From an uncultured Mycoplasmatota bacterium (GTDB taxonomy: Bacteria; Bacillota_I; Bacilli_A; RF39; UBA660), in contig USGV01000001.1 in assembly GCA_900554305.1 (NCBI GenBank), forward strand, positions 1-64,000: 64,000 nt of DNA. Direction: 5' to 3'. Below, one piece after another: positions 8,186-19,059 of this stretch (positions are counted from its first letter, which is position 1; every line of letters starts with the position of its first letter). The translations under genes were made by a program, and so were the position numbers. Below the pieces are notes generated by a model. It worked only from the letters and a program-made list of their open reading frames with translations, had not been told where the DNA came from and did not search any database.

Positions 8186-8712
8186 AGATGTGGACTAGTT
8201 TCGTCATAATGAATAATCGCACTGGCTATTTTAAAGTTTGGTAGTTGCTCCTCTAAATCACTCACTTGTTCTTTAAAAACATTAGTCATTTTATGTTTGA
8301 AATTATCATCTTTCGTATCCCAATATTTTTTATCTCCAAGTTCAATAATAATTTCACAAGCAAGGTCATTTTTAGAATTATCACTTATCTTTTTGAAATA
8401 ATCAGTAATCTTTCTATCATCTCTTGTTTGCCTAGAATTATATTCATCTACTGCCTCTTTAAATTCTTTCTCATAAAGTTTTTTTACATCATCATAAAGA
8501 GAAGAAGTACCTCTTATTATTTCAATTAGTTCTGTATTATTATCATATTTACGATAATTATGTTTATCAACTCTTGATAAGCCTCTTGCATTTTGAATTG
8601 CATTGTTAGATAAAGAGGTCGAGCCAGAAGCATTACTCTTTGCCATATTTCTTGATGACGGTTTTCTGTTTTTATCACTACCAAGATGTAGTGAATAAGA
8701 TAAGGTACTCAT
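8083..8712 (-). pseudogene. mobV: N-terminal fragment of a MobV-family relaxase, fused to antisense vanZ
   Basis: The reading frame starts ATG at 8712 behind AGGAGGTA and encodes a MobV/Pre-type plasmid mobilisation relaxase N-terminus: NAQNARGLSRVDKHNYRKYD-like opening, FKEQVSDLEEQLPNF, and the histidine motif HYDETSPHLHIVGVP (about residues 167-181). The homology stops there, at about 8169. The remaining about 28 residues are read from the opposite strand of vanZ and are hydrophobic nonsense. MobV relaxases normally have 400 or more residues, so over half is missing. It lies downstream of the recombinase in the same direction, as in Tn4451-like mobilisable elements. Confidence 0.8.
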
Positions 8713-8769
8713 TTATTTTTACCTCCTTTCATAGATATATTTTGGCTCTGACAAAATATTTAACCCCCT

Positions 8770-8822
8770 AGGTATTTTGACGTAAACATCAAAATAACCT
8801 GTGGGCTAGGGATATTCCCTAG
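8770..8822. other. Two adjacent inverted repeats upstream of mobV, candidate oriT
   Basis: An imperfect repeat (AGGTATTTTGA at 8770-8780 with TCAAAATAACCT at 8789-8800) is followed by CTAGGG (8806-8811) and CCCTAG (8817-8822). MobV relaxases nick at inverted-repeat origins placed just upstream of their gene, which is where these lie. I see no sequence match that proves a nick site. Confidence 0.35.
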
Positions 8823-8942
8823 AACCCTTTTAGACTTATTCCATATTGTTTTAAAACTTCGTAATAAAACAAAATTCCATAAGTCTTATAAAATGCTATC
8901 GCCACTTTCATTTGCTTTCGCAAACAAAACGTGCCACGCATT

Positions 8943-10892
<1,950 letters not shown>

Positions 10893-10920
10893 TTATCATC
10901 TCCCTTTTTTCTTGTTTTCA

Positions 10921-10973
10921 AAAAAAGAGGAGTCAAAAACTACTAGTTAAACACTAACGGTATTTGACTCCTC
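10921..10973 (-). terminator. Terminator or attenuator in the recombinase leader
   Basis: GAGGAGTCAAA (10927-10937) pairs perfectly with TTTGACTCCTC (10963-10973). On the minus strand the stem is followed by six T and lies only about 35 bases before the recombinase ATG. It may end the small upstream gene or work as an attenuator of recombinase expression. Confidence 0.65.
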
Positions 10974-11003
10974 ATATAAAATATTTACTACTAATTTTAA
11001 AGT

Positions 11004-11072
11004 ATCAATAAATCGTTCTTTCATAAAGTACCCCATTTCTAAAAATAACGATACTGCATGTCATTTATTGAT
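11004..11072. repeat. Inverted repeat with an adjacent direct repeat upstream of the recombinase
   Basis: ATCAATAAAT (11004-11013) is inverted at 11063-11072, with inner complementary CGTT/AACG. TACCCCATTT occurs at 11029-11038 and again at 11107-11116. Such repeats beside a serine recombinase may be recombinase or regulator binding sites. The function is not established. Confidence 0.5.
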
Positions 11073-11127
11073 GTCTTATTCTACAATATTTTACAAGATT
11101 TGTCTATACCCCATTTGTAGGGAATAG

Positions 11128-11400
11128 TTAGTGTGATTTAATGTAGTTTTCAAGTTCTGCTAGTTTAATCTTTTTACTCAAGTTATTAATATAGATTTCA
11201 TTAGAGTAATTAAAAGCAAGAAAAGTCATATCATTAATAATAATTCTGTGTGGTTCAATGTAACTTAAATTAGTTTTATCAATTCTTCTTATACTACCAT
11301 TTATAAACGTTGGAGTAGCATTACAAAAATCACAGATAATCTCTAATCGTTTTCTTAAAGACTCCTCCATATCAATTTCTTGTTTGATTACATTAATCAT
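11128..11400 (-). CDS. Small hypothetical protein
   Basis: The 90-residue protein, MINVIKQEIDMEESLRKRL to a KSH end, is soluble and has a CDFCNATPTF segment with two cysteines near residue 23. I do not recognise a family. The ATG at 11400 has AGAAAGG upstream; a TTG at 11409 is an alternative. It lies between ssrA and the recombinase, all on the minus strand, and may belong to the mobile element. Its codon choice is A-rich like the van genes. Confidence 0.5.
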   Translation of the reverse strand: MINVIKQEIDMEESLRKRLEIICDFCNATPTFINGSIRRIDKTNLSYIEPHRIIINDMTFLAFNYSNEIYINNLSKKIKLAELENYIKSH

Positions 11401-11442
11401 AAGCACCAACCTTTCTTCTAGGTTGATTTTTTCATATAAACG

Positions 11443-11468
11443 AAAAAATCAATCATTTCTGATTGATT
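11443..11468 (-). terminator. Terminator downstream of ssrA
   Basis: AATCAATCA (11447-11455) and TGATTGATT (11460-11468) form a perfect 9-bp stem with a 4-base loop. On the minus strand it is followed by a T-run. It lies 40 bases beyond the tmRNA 3' end. Confidence 0.75.
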
Positions 11469-11480
11469 CCTATATCAAAA

Positions 11481-11497
11481 GTTCGAATAGTTCGAAC
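11481..11497. repeat. Perfect 7-bp inverted repeat just beyond the ssrA 3' end
   Basis: GTTCGAA-TAG-TTCGAAC. It lies 12 bases from the tmRNA CCA end. The GTTCGA core also occurs in the tmRNA T-arm. It may be part of an attachment region or simply a processing hairpin. Confidence 0.4.
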
Positions 11498-11508
11498 AGA
11501 TTTCCCAA

Positions 11509-11888
11509 TGGTGGAGCTGAGGAGAATCGAACTCCTGTCCGAAAATAGAGCTACATAAACTTCTACAAGTTTAGTTAACTAATTTCATTCATATACTATC
11601 CAAGTAGTTAACGACCAAGATAATATATTATCCCTTTAATTCTTTCTATTTTCTGGGAAGAAAATAGCTATAACCTATAAAATATGAACCTTCGATTATT
11701 TCCTAGGTAAGAAATAAAAGAAAGCGCAGGCCTTTATATTATTAGGCAAATGCTACAGCTTGGTTTCCACCAAACATGTTAGCAACTGCATTTTTAATTT
11801 TGTTTGCGTTTATTTTTTTGTGCCCGTGACGTGGACATTCGACTTGCCATCTATGCTCTACTATTCCCGTCGAAACCGTGTCAGCCCC
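11509..11888 (-). ncRNA. ssrA: tmRNA (transfer-messenger RNA)
   Basis: The 380-nt RNA rescues stalled ribosomes. The 5' end (from 11888) starts GGGGCUGACACGGUUUCGAC and the 3' end reads GUUCGAUUCUCCUCAGCU then CCACCA; the 7-bp acceptor stem GGGGCUG/CAGCUCC contains one GU pair, and CCA is encoded (11509-11511). The resume codon GCA lies at 11805-11807. The tag reads ANKIKNAVAN, then MFGGNQAVAFA, then TAA at 11742-11744. The ending AVAFA differs from the common ALAA and is like mollicute tags ending AFA. A terminator follows at 11443-11468. The 3' end of ssrA is a common integration target, and a recombinase gene lies nearby. Confidence 0.95.
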
Positions 11889-11980
11889 AGATAGATAGAG
11901 TATATCATATTTTCTTACAAAAATCTATATGTAAAATTGTGCAAAACTTAATAATATGTGCATAAAAATTATATGGTTTA

Positions 11981-11989
11981 TGGTATAAT
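11981..11989 (+). promoter_or_regulatory. Extended -10 promoter of pflB
   Basis: TGGTATAAT (TG-n-TATAAT) lies 24 bases upstream of the pflB ATG. There is no clear -35, as is common with extended -10 promoters. Confidence 0.6.
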
Positions 11990-12013
11990 ATGTTTTGGGA
12001 AGGTGATAGATTG

Positions 12014-14248
12014 ATGGAACAATGGAAAGATTTTAAAGAAGGTGCATGGTGTAATGAAATTAATGTTAGCGATTTCATTAAGAAGAACTATGTAGCTTAC
12101 GATGGTGATGAATCATTTTTAAGTGGTCCTACGGAAAAAACAAAACGTGTTTTAAAAGTATATGAGGATATGTGTAAAGAAGAAGTAAAAAAACATGTTA
12201 TTGATATTGATGTAGATCATCCAGCAGGAATTAATGCTTTTGAACCTGGATATATTAGTGAAGATGATGATGTAATTGTAGGTCTTCAAACAGATAAATT
12301 AGGTAAGAGAAGTATCGTTCCTAAAGGTGGAATAAAGATGGTTTATCAAGAGCTTGAAGCTTATGGATATAAAATGAATGAAGCTCTTGAAAATTTTATT
12401 AAAGGGACTAATTTAGTAAAAACTCATAATGATGGAGTTTTTGATGCTTATACTAGTGAAATTAGAAAAGCTCGTCATAATAAATTATTAACTGGTCTTC
12501 CTGATGCTTATGGTCGTGGAAGAATCATTGGTGATTATCGTAGAATTGCTCTTTATGGTATTGATTATTTAATGGAACAAAAGAAGAGTGACTGGGATAA
12601 TATGAAAATCACAGTAATGGATGATGAAACTATCCGTTTACGTGAAGAAATTTCTATGCAATATAAAGCTTTAAAAGAAATTAAAGATATGGCTGCAAGA
12701 TATGGTTTTGATATTTCTTTACCAGCTAAAAATGCTAAAGAAGCAGTTCAATGGACTTACTTTGGTTATTTAGCAGCTATTAAAGAAGATAATGGTGCTG
12801 CTATGTCTTTAGGTAGAGTAGATGCCTTCTTTGATATTTATTTTGAAAGAGATTTTAAGAATGGTACTTTAACTGAAGAAGAAGCTCAAGAAATTATTGA
12901 TCATTTTGTTATTAAATTAAGAGCTGCTCGTCATTTAAGAACACCTGATTATGATGAATTATTTTCTGGAGATCCAACTTGGGTAACCTGTTCTTTAGGT
13001 GGTGTTACTACTGAAGGTAAGTCTATGGTTAATAAGACTTCTTTCCGTATCGTTCATACATTAGAAAATTTAGAGAGTGCTCCAGAACCAAATATGACTA
13101 TTTTATGGGCTCAAAATTTACCAGAGGCTTGGAAGAAATATTGTGCTAAAGTTAGTATCGCAACAGATTCTATTCAATATGAAAATGATGATGTTATGCG
13201 TCCAAGCATGGGAGATGATTACGCAATTGCTTGTTGTGTATCTGCAATGCGTGTTGGTAAAGATATGCAATTCTTTGGAGCTCGTTGTAACTTAGCTAAG
13301 ACATTACTTTATGCTATTAATGGTGGTGTTGATGAAGTTAAACGTGAATTAGTTATTCCTGGATTTGAAAAGATGACTGATGAAGTACTTGACTATGATA
13401 AAGTTAAAGATGCTTACTTCAAAATGATGCATGAAGTTGCTAGAATCTATTCTGATGCTATGAATATTATCCATTACATGCATGATAAATATGCTTATGA
13501 AGCAGGTCAAATGGCATTACATGATACTTATGTAAATCGTTTAATGGCTTATGGTGTTGCCGGTTTCTCTGTAGCAGTAGATTCACTTTCTGCAATTAAA
13601 TATGCAAAAGTTAAACCAATTCGTGATGAGGATGGAATCACTGTTGATTTTGAAATCGAAGGAGATTTCCCTAAATATGGTAATGATGATGATAGAGTAG
13701 ATGAAATTGGAAAAGAAATATTAGATGTATTCTATAAAGAATTAAGTTCTCATCCTTGCTATAGAAATGCTCATCCAACATTATCAGTACTTACTATTAC
13801 ATCTAATGTAGTATATGGTTCTAATACTGGTGCTACTCCTGATGGTAGAAAAGCTGGTGTTGCTTTTGCTCCAGGGGCTAATCCAATGCATGGAAGAGAT
13901 CAAAGTGGTGCTATTGCTTCATTAAACTCTGTTGCTAAATTAGACTGGGCAAATTGTTGCCGTGATGGTATTTCTAATACCTTCTCTGTTGTACCTAGTG
14001 CTTTAGGACAAACAAAAGATGAAAGAGTAGAAAACTTAGTTAACTTAATGGATGGATACTTTGTTCAAGGAGCACATCACTTAAATGTTAATGTATTAAA
14101 CCGTGAAATGTTAGTAGATGCTATGAACAATCCTGATAAATATCCATTACTTACTATTCGTGTTTCTGGATATGCAGTACGTTTTAATAAATTAACTAGA
14201 AAGCAACAAGAGGAAGTTATTGCTAGAACATTCCATGAGAAAATGTAA
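12014..14248 (+). CDS. pflB: Formate acetyltransferase (pyruvate formate-lyase)
   Basis: This 744-residue glycyl-radical enzyme converts pyruvate and CoA to acetyl-CoA and formate in anaerobic fermentation. The catalytic cysteine pair is in [12 protein letters not shown] (about residue 406) and the glycyl-radical loop is [15 protein letters not shown] near the C-terminus (Gly at about 719). Length matches the family (about 750). The ATG at 12014 follows GGGAAGGTGATAG. The activating enzyme starts 2 bases after the stop, so the two form an operon. Formate produced here can feed the formate-THF ligase at 52197. Codon use is T-rich, unlike the van region to the left. Confidence 0.97.
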   Translation: MEQWKDFKEGAWCNEINVSDFIKKNYVAYDGDESFLSGPTEKTKRVLKVYEDMCKEEVKKHVIDIDVDHPAGINAFEPGYISEDDDVIVGLQTDKLGKRSIVPKGGIKMVYQELEAYGYKMNEALENFIKGTNLVKTHNDGVFDAYTSEIRKARHNKLLTGLPDAYGRGRIIGDYRRIALYGIDYLMEQKKSDWDNMKITVMDDETIRLREEISMQYKALKEIKDMAARYGFDISLPAKNAKEAVQWTYFGYLAAIKEDNGAAMSLGRVDAFFDIYFERDFKNGTLTEEEAQEIIDHFVIKLRAARHLRTPDYDELFSGDPTWVTCSLGGVTTEGKSMVNKTSFRIVHTLENLESAPEPNMTILWAQNLPEAWKKYCAKVSIATDSIQYENDDVMRPSMGDDYAIACCVSAMRVGKDMQFFGARCNLAKTLLYAINGGVDEVKRELVIPGFEKMTDEVLDYDKVKDAYFKMMHEVARIYSDAMNIIHYMHDKYAYEAGQMALHDTYVNRLMAYGVAGFSVAVDSLSAIKYAKVKPIRDEDGITVDFEIEGDFPKYGNDDDRVDEIGKEILDVFYKELSSHPCYRNAHPTLSVLTITSNVVYGSNTGATPDGRKAGVAFAPGANPMHGRDQSGAIASLNSVAKLDWANCCRDGISNTFSVVPSALGQTKDERVENLVNLMDGYFVQGAHHLNVNVLNREMLVDAMNNPDKYPLLTIRVSGYAVRFNKLTRKQQEEVIARTFHEKM

Positions 14249-14250
14249 TT

Positions 14251-14961
14251 ATGAAAGCAAGTATTGATTCGATAGAAACATTTGGATTAGTTGATGGTCC
14301 TGGTATACGATGTGTAGTCTTCTTTAATGGATGTATGTTACGATGCAAATATTGTCATAATCCTGAAATGTGGAAGAAGAGAGAAGAAAATTATACGCCA
14401 GAGGAATTAGTAAAGAAAATTAAGAGGTGTGAACCTTACTTTAAGAAAAATGGTGGAGTTACTTTTTCTGGAGGAGAACCTTTATTACACAGTGAATTTA
14501 TTATTGAAGTTTGTAAACTATTAAAAAAAGATAATATTCATATTGCGATAGATACTTCTGGTGTTGGATTGGGTGATTATCGTGAACTTTTATCTTACGT
14601 CGATTTAGTTCTTTTAGATATTAAACATACTGACCCAGAAGAATACCACAATATTACTGGTCTAGAAATGAAGGAAGTGGAACATTTTATTGATGTTTGC
14701 AACGAGATGAATAAAAAGATTTGGATTCGTCAAGTTATTGTTCCAGGTATTATGGATAATTATGAATATATGGATAGTTTAGTAAATTATTTACAACATA
14801 TCCATAATGTTGAAAGAGTAGATTTTCTTCCATTCCATCGTTTAGGACGTGAAAAATATATTAAATTAGGGCTTTCATATCCATATGAAGATAAACAGGA
14901 TATGGATAAAGAAAAGTGTAATCAATTATATGATTATTTTAAAGAAAGATATTTTAAATAA
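14251..14961 (+). CDS. pflA: Pyruvate formate-lyase-activating enzyme
   Basis: The 236-residue radical SAM enzyme generates the glycyl radical on PflB. The cluster motif CxxxCxxC is in NGCMLRCKYCHNPEMW (about residues 26-41), followed by GGVTFSGGEPLL, the SAM-binding GGE motif. Length and pairing with pflB are typical. Translation follows pflB directly with a 2-base gap. A terminator hairpin overlaps the last codons. Confidence 0.96.
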   Translation: MKASIDSIETFGLVDGPGIRCVVFFNGCMLRCKYCHNPEMWKKREENYTPEELVKKIKRCEPYFKKNGGVTFSGGEPLLHSEFIIEVCKLLKKDNIHIAIDTSGVGLGDYRELLSYVDLVLLDIKHTDPEEYHNITGLEMKEVEHFIDVCNEMNKKIWIRQVIVPGIMDNYEYMDSLVNYLQHIHNVERVDFLPFHRLGREKYIKLGLSYPYEDKQDMDKEKCNQLYDYFKERYFK

Positions 14962-14972
14962 TATCTTTTTTT
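14945..14972 (+). terminator. Terminator overlapping the pflA stop
   Basis: AAAGATATT (14945-14953) pairs with AATATCTTT (14960-14968), then T-run. The 5' arm and loop are inside the pflA coding end. Confidence 0.75.
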
Positions 14973-15004
14973 GTTATACTGTTTTTAATAAAAGGAGTCT
15001 TATT

Positions 15005-16882
15005 ATGCGGAAGAGTATCGTTTCAGAAATTTATTTAACTTCCAAATTTGTATCTAGAGAGTCTTGGCATTCTATGCTTTTAAAACTCTCTAGTTATTTA
15101 GGCTCTTTTTCTCGTTTTCAAATATTTGTTGTTTGCGATATGAATAAAATTCATTATTATGTTCGTACAGAAGAAGTTTTGCCAACTGTATTAGGAGAAT
15201 TGTCTGATTTTCTGTTCAAGGTTTCAGATATTCATTGGTCGTTTGCTTATGAGCGTGGTTTACCTTATATAAATCAGTTGACAGATACAATTGTTGATCT
15301 TATGGATAGAGAATCATTAAAGAAATCTCGTAATATTAAAATGTTAGAACTATATTTTCGTAATGTTACTGGTGATAAACTTCTTAGTCGTGGTTATTTA
15401 TATATAAGTGAACGGGACAGTGTTATTCGTCGTAAGTTATTTAAAAGCTTACCAGAGGTATTACTTAGTGTTGATTTTTCGAAAAACAAAAAATATATCT
15501 ATCAGTCTCAACCTAAATATTTAGATTTCCAAAAAGCTCTACCATTGTTGCAAAGTGAGTCTGTTCAAGCTTTACTTTCTGTTTCCACCTTTCCTTATTT
15601 TTCTAAGGATTATTATTTAAACTTATCTACCTATTCTTTTGATAAACATTCTCTTATTGTAGGGTCTAGTGGTAGTGGTAAGTCTAAGTTTATTAGTTTG
15701 CTTATCAGTCGATTAGCAACAACGCTTGATTATAAATTGAAATATAAAATTGTTGTTATTGATCCACATGCTTCTTTAGAAGAAGATATTGGTGGTTTAC
15801 CTAATAGTTCTATTGTTGATTTTCAATCCATTGAACAAAGTATTAATTTGTTTGTTAATTCTACGGATAATGTCGTGGTTGCTTCAGAATTATTGATGTC
15901 TTTACTTTCTTCTTATATGAGCGATTTATATAATTCTAAGTTAGAAAGAGTTTTACGCCATAGTTTATTATTGCTTTTATATCATAATAGTTTTAGTTTT
16001 AAACATTTACGTAAGTTATTATTAGAGGTTGAGTACCGAGAATCTTTGTTATCAGAGAAATTGCCAGATAGTATTTATAGTTTCTTTTTGACTGATTTTA
16101 ATGAAATGAAAAATAAGTATTATAATGAGGCAATTGCTCCTATTATTGCTTTTCTAGATGAGATGGAATTAATTCCTGTCTTTCAAGAGGAAAATACTAA
16201 TGCCTCATCTTTACAAGATGTTATTCAGAAAAGTTTTCTAACTTTGTTTTCTTTAAATCGTAATGTATTGGGAGACTCTTGTGTTAAGACGATTTCTGGT
16301 CTTATTATGCAGCAATTAATGGCATTGATTCAAGAAAGAAAAATAGATGAACATATTATATTTATTGTAGATGAGGTTTCTACGATAGAAAATCCTATTT
16401 TGCTTAAATTTTTATCAGAGGCACGAAAATTTGGGTTATCTTTAATTTTAGCACAACAATATTTTGAGCAGATTAGTAAAGAATTACAAGATGCCATTTT
16501 TGCTAATGTAGTTAATTATTATGTATTTAGGGTTTCTAGAAGAGATGCTACTATATTATCTAGTAATATATCTATGAAATTATCTCGTGATGATAATGAA
16601 GAAAATCGTATATTGATGTTAATTAATTTAGGCGATAGAGAATGCGTTGTACGTCTTGGAAGTCGAGGTGTGTTGCTTCCAGCGTTTAAAGGAAGAACTG
16701 TTGATTTTGTTCCTATTAAAGGAGTTAAGAAAACAAAGATATCTAAACCAGTTCCTAAGAGTAAAGTTACAGTATCTCCCCCTAAGAAGAAATTTGAAAT
16801 TACACCAAATATTAAATTGACAGAATTATTGTTAGAACAATCTTCTAGTAGAAGAAATATGAGAGGTGATGTAAATGAATAA
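15005..16882 (+). CDS. HerA/VirB4-like P-loop ATPase
   Basis: The 625-residue protein has an N-terminal domain of about 200 residues that looks like the N-domain of type IV secretion ATPases, and a RecA-like ATPase core: Walker A LIVGSSGSGKSKF (about residue 219-227), VVIDPHASLEEDI, and Walker B HIIFIVDEVST (about 448-455), followed by LSEARKFGLSLILAQQYFEQI, the sensor region typical of the HerA/FtsK/TraG/VirB4 group. The tail after residue 580 is basic and Pro/Lys rich. AAAGGAGTC precedes the ATG at 15005. It overlaps the Cys-rich gene by 8 bases. No other conjugation genes are nearby, so DNA or protein translocation is uncertain. Confidence 0.75.
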   Translation: MRKSIVSEIYLTSKFVSRESWHSMLLKLSSYLGSFSRFQIFVVCDMNKIHYYVRTEEVLPTVLGELSDFLFKVSDIHWSFAYERGLPYINQLTDTIVDLMDRESLKKSRNIKMLELYFRNVTGDKLLSRGYLYISERDSVIRRKLFKSLPEVLLSVDFSKNKKYIYQSQPKYLDFQKALPLLQSESVQALLSVSTFPYFSKDYYLNLSTYSFDKHSLIVGSSGSGKSKFISLLISRLATTLDYKLKYKIVVIDPHASLEEDIGGLPNSSIVDFQSIEQSINLFVNSTDNVVVASELLMSLLSSYMSDLYNSKLERVLRHSLLLLLYHNSFSFKHLRKLLLEVEYRESLLSEKLPDSIYSFFLTDFNEMKNKYYNEAIAPIIAFLDEMELIPVFQEENTNASSLQDVIQKSFLTLFSLNRNVLGDSCVKTISGLIMQQLMALIQERKIDEHIIFIVDEVSTIENPILLKFLSEARKFGLSLILAQQYFEQISKELQDAIFANVVNYYVFRVSRRDATILSSNISMKLSRDDNEENRILMLINLGDRECVVRLGSRGVLLPAFKGRTVDFVPIKGVKKTKISKPVPKSKVTVSPPKKKFEITPNIKLTELLLEQSSSRRNMRGDVNE

Positions 16883-17564
16883 AACACAAGTGTTGGAAAC
16901 AGTAGATAAGATTTTTTCTAATGTTTTTGACTGTAAGAATCCATTTACTATTGATGAACTTTTAACTAAATTTGCGTTTGATGTTAAGTTGCCACAGCAG
17001 GTAAATGATTCTATTACGGGAGAAGTTACTTGGGCTACTTCTGTCAATCCAACAAAGTATATTACAGAAAAAAACACTTGGAAATGGAAAACTTGGGAAC
17101 AGCCAAAACAAGAAATAGAAAACTTGGAACAGTTGGTTACTTTATGGAATCAACTTAATTATCGTACTACTGAAAGAGTATATGATTCTACTAATGTATC
17201 TGAAAGTGATACTATTTATCGTTCTGAAAACATATATCGTTCTTGTGATTCTAGTGATTGCAAAAATTTGATTTTTTCTGATGGTTGTCAGGGAAGTGAA
17301 TATTTACTTGCATCTCAAAGATCTGGTCATTGTAGCTTTTGCATTCGTTGTGATGATTCTTCTGGTTGTTCTAATAGTTATAATGTTTCTTGCTCTTCAA
17401 AAATTAGTAATTCTTTTTTTATAGAGGACTGTGGTTCGTTACATGAATGTATGTTTTGTGCTCATATTTCTAATAAAAAGTATTGTATTTGCAATATGCA
17501 ATTTGAAAAAGAAGAGTATTTTGCTATAAAAAAAGAAATTATTAAATGGATTATGAATTCTTAA
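16875..17564 (+). CDS. Cysteine-rich hypothetical protein
   Basis: In this 229-residue protein the second half (about 115-210) is very Cys/Ser rich, with CxxSxxC-type spacings (SCDSSDCKN, HCSFCIRCDDSSGC, ECMFCAHISNKKYCICN) and ends EKEEYFAIKKEIIKW. Similar Cys-laddered domains ending in a KYCI-N-Q-EEY pattern are known to me from uncharacterised proteins, also in Patescibacteria. They suggest a metal- or disulfide-stabilised repeat fold. The start codon lies inside the end of the ATPase gene, so the two proteins probably work together. Function unknown. Confidence 0.7.
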   Translation: MNKTQVLETVDKIFSNVFDCKNPFTIDELLTKFAFDVKLPQQVNDSITGEVTWATSVNPTKYITEKNTWKWKTWEQPKQEIENLEQLVTLWNQLNYRTTERVYDSTNVSESDTIYRSENIYRSCDSSDCKNLIFSDGCQGSEYLLASQRSGHCSFCIRCDDSSGCSNSYNVSCSSKISNSFFIEDCGSLHECMFCAHISNKKYCICNMQFEKEEYFAIKKEIIKWIMNS

Positions 17565-17583
17565 AGCCAGATTTGGCTTTTTT
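17563..17583 (+). terminator. Terminator after the Cys-rich gene
   Basis: AAAGCCA (17563-17569) and TGGCTTT (17574-17580) with a 4-base loop and T-run. It overlaps the stop codon of the gene. Confidence 0.7.
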
Positions 17584-17626
17584 GTATGTATTAAAAAAAA
17601 CAGGATATGCTATTATTGGTGATGTT

Positions 17627-19024
17627 ATGTTTTGGAATACAAACTTTCCTTCTTTAACTACGGATAAATTTGTTAGAGAATTAGATGTTGCGATTATTGG
17701 TGGAGGTATTACTGGTCTTGGTACAGCTTACTATTTGCGAGATTCTAACTTGAAGGTTGCTGTTTTTGAACAGGGAAAGATTGGAATGGGAGTAACTAGT
17801 AGGTCGACAGCTAAAATTACATATTTACAGGGTGATATATATCAAAGGTTAGGAGATAAGGCAAAATCTTATTATTTGTCGCAGAAAGAGGCTATTTGGG
17901 AATTGTTAAAAATCATTGAAGATGGGAATATCTCTTGTGAGTTGGAAGAAGTTCCATCTATTCTTTTTTGTTTGAATAAGGAAAATGATTCAAAGATTCG
18001 AGCAGAGAAACAGTTGCTAGAAAGTTTTGGTGCTCATCCTTATGAAGTGGAGCATCCAAATATTTCTTCTGGTATTGGGATTTCTGATTCTTATGTTTTT
18101 CATCCTTTAAAATTTTTATCTGGGCTTTCTAACACTTTGATTTCCAAAGTTCTTATTTATGAAAATACTTTGGTGTTTGATATGAAAAAAGAGAATGGTC
18201 GTTATCTTATTCATACTACAAATGGAGATTTTTTTGCGAAGAATGTTGTAATTGCAAATCATTATCCTTTCTTTTTACTTCCTAATTTATTTCCTCTTAA
18301 AACTTATGTACAAAGAGAATATGTAAATGCTGCGAAAGTATCTCATTCTTCATCTTTTACAGCTATAAATATTGATTCTGATTTACATTCGATTCGTTAT
18401 TATAAAGATTATTTATTATATGGGTCTAACCGTCATCGGTTGACTGAAAAAATTGATTTTGGAAAGCATTATGATAAAAGTCGTTCTGACTTTAAGAGGT
18501 TATTTGATAAAATTCCTGAAGTGACATGGGATAATCAAGATATTGTCAGCCATGATTTGTTACCGTTTATTGGAAGACTTGATAGTCATCTTTATGTGGG
18601 GGCAGCTTATCGAGGTTGGGGAATGACTAATGGTGTTTTGGCCGGTAAGATTATTTCTAATTTTATTTTATATCAGACGACTTTATACCAAGATTTATTT
18701 TCTCCAACAAGGATGAATTTGGGATTAGCTATTCATTCTTTTTTAGGAACTTTTCATTATATGAAAGCAACAACGCAAGCTTTTTTGAAAAAAAACAATC
18801 CTTCTTATGTTAGGATTAATGGTGTTTTACATGCAATTTATGAAGATGAAGAACATAAAATCCATAAGATTTGTTTATTATGTCCTCATATGAAGTGTCA
18901 TTTGGTTTTTAATTCTTATGATAAAACTTGGGATTGTCCTTGCCATGGATCAAGATTTTCTTTAGATGGAAAATTAATTAAAGGACCAGCCACTAAATCT
19001 TTAACAAAAACTAGTATAAAATAA
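17627..19024 (+). CDS. FAD-dependent oxidoreductase with C-terminal Rieske domain
   Basis: The 465-residue protein combines a DAO-type FAD-binding fold with the dinucleotide motif DVAIIGGGITGLGTAYYL (about residues 19-36) followed by VAVFEQGKIGMGVTSRSTAK, and a C-terminal Rieske [2Fe-2S] domain (about 400-465) with ligands in LCPHMKCHLVF and CPCHGSRFS (C-x-H and C-xx-H). This DAO-Rieske architecture is known in Firmicutes and Bacteroidetes; the substrate is unknown. The ATG at 17627 is preferred because it follows GGTGAT and lies just before the FAD fold; an in-frame ATG at 17546 would overlap the preceding gene and its terminator. Confidence 0.88.
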   Translation: MFWNTNFPSLTTDKFVRELDVAIIGGGITGLGTAYYLRDSNLKVAVFEQGKIGMGVTSRSTAKITYLQGDIYQRLGDKAKSYYLSQKEAIWELLKIIEDGNISCELEEVPSILFCLNKENDSKIRAEKQLLESFGAHPYEVEHPNISSGIGISDSYVFHPLKFLSGLSNTLISKVLIYENTLVFDMKKENGRYLIHTTNGDFFAKNVVIANHYPFFLLPNLFPLKTYVQREYVNAAKVSHSSSFTAINIDSDLHSIRYYKDYLLYGSNRHRLTEKIDFGKHYDKSRSDFKRLFDKIPEVTWDNQDIVSHDLLPFIGRLDSHLYVGAAYRGWGMTNGVLAGKIISNFILYQTTLYQDLFSPTRMNLGLAIHSFLGTFHYMKATTQAFLKKNNPSYVRINGVLHAIYEDEEHKIHKICLLCPHMKCHLVFNSYDKTWDCPCHGSRFSLDGKLIKGPATKSLTKTSIK

Positions 19025-19059
19025 ATAATTTTTTTCATACTAGTATTGAGGTGATGTAA

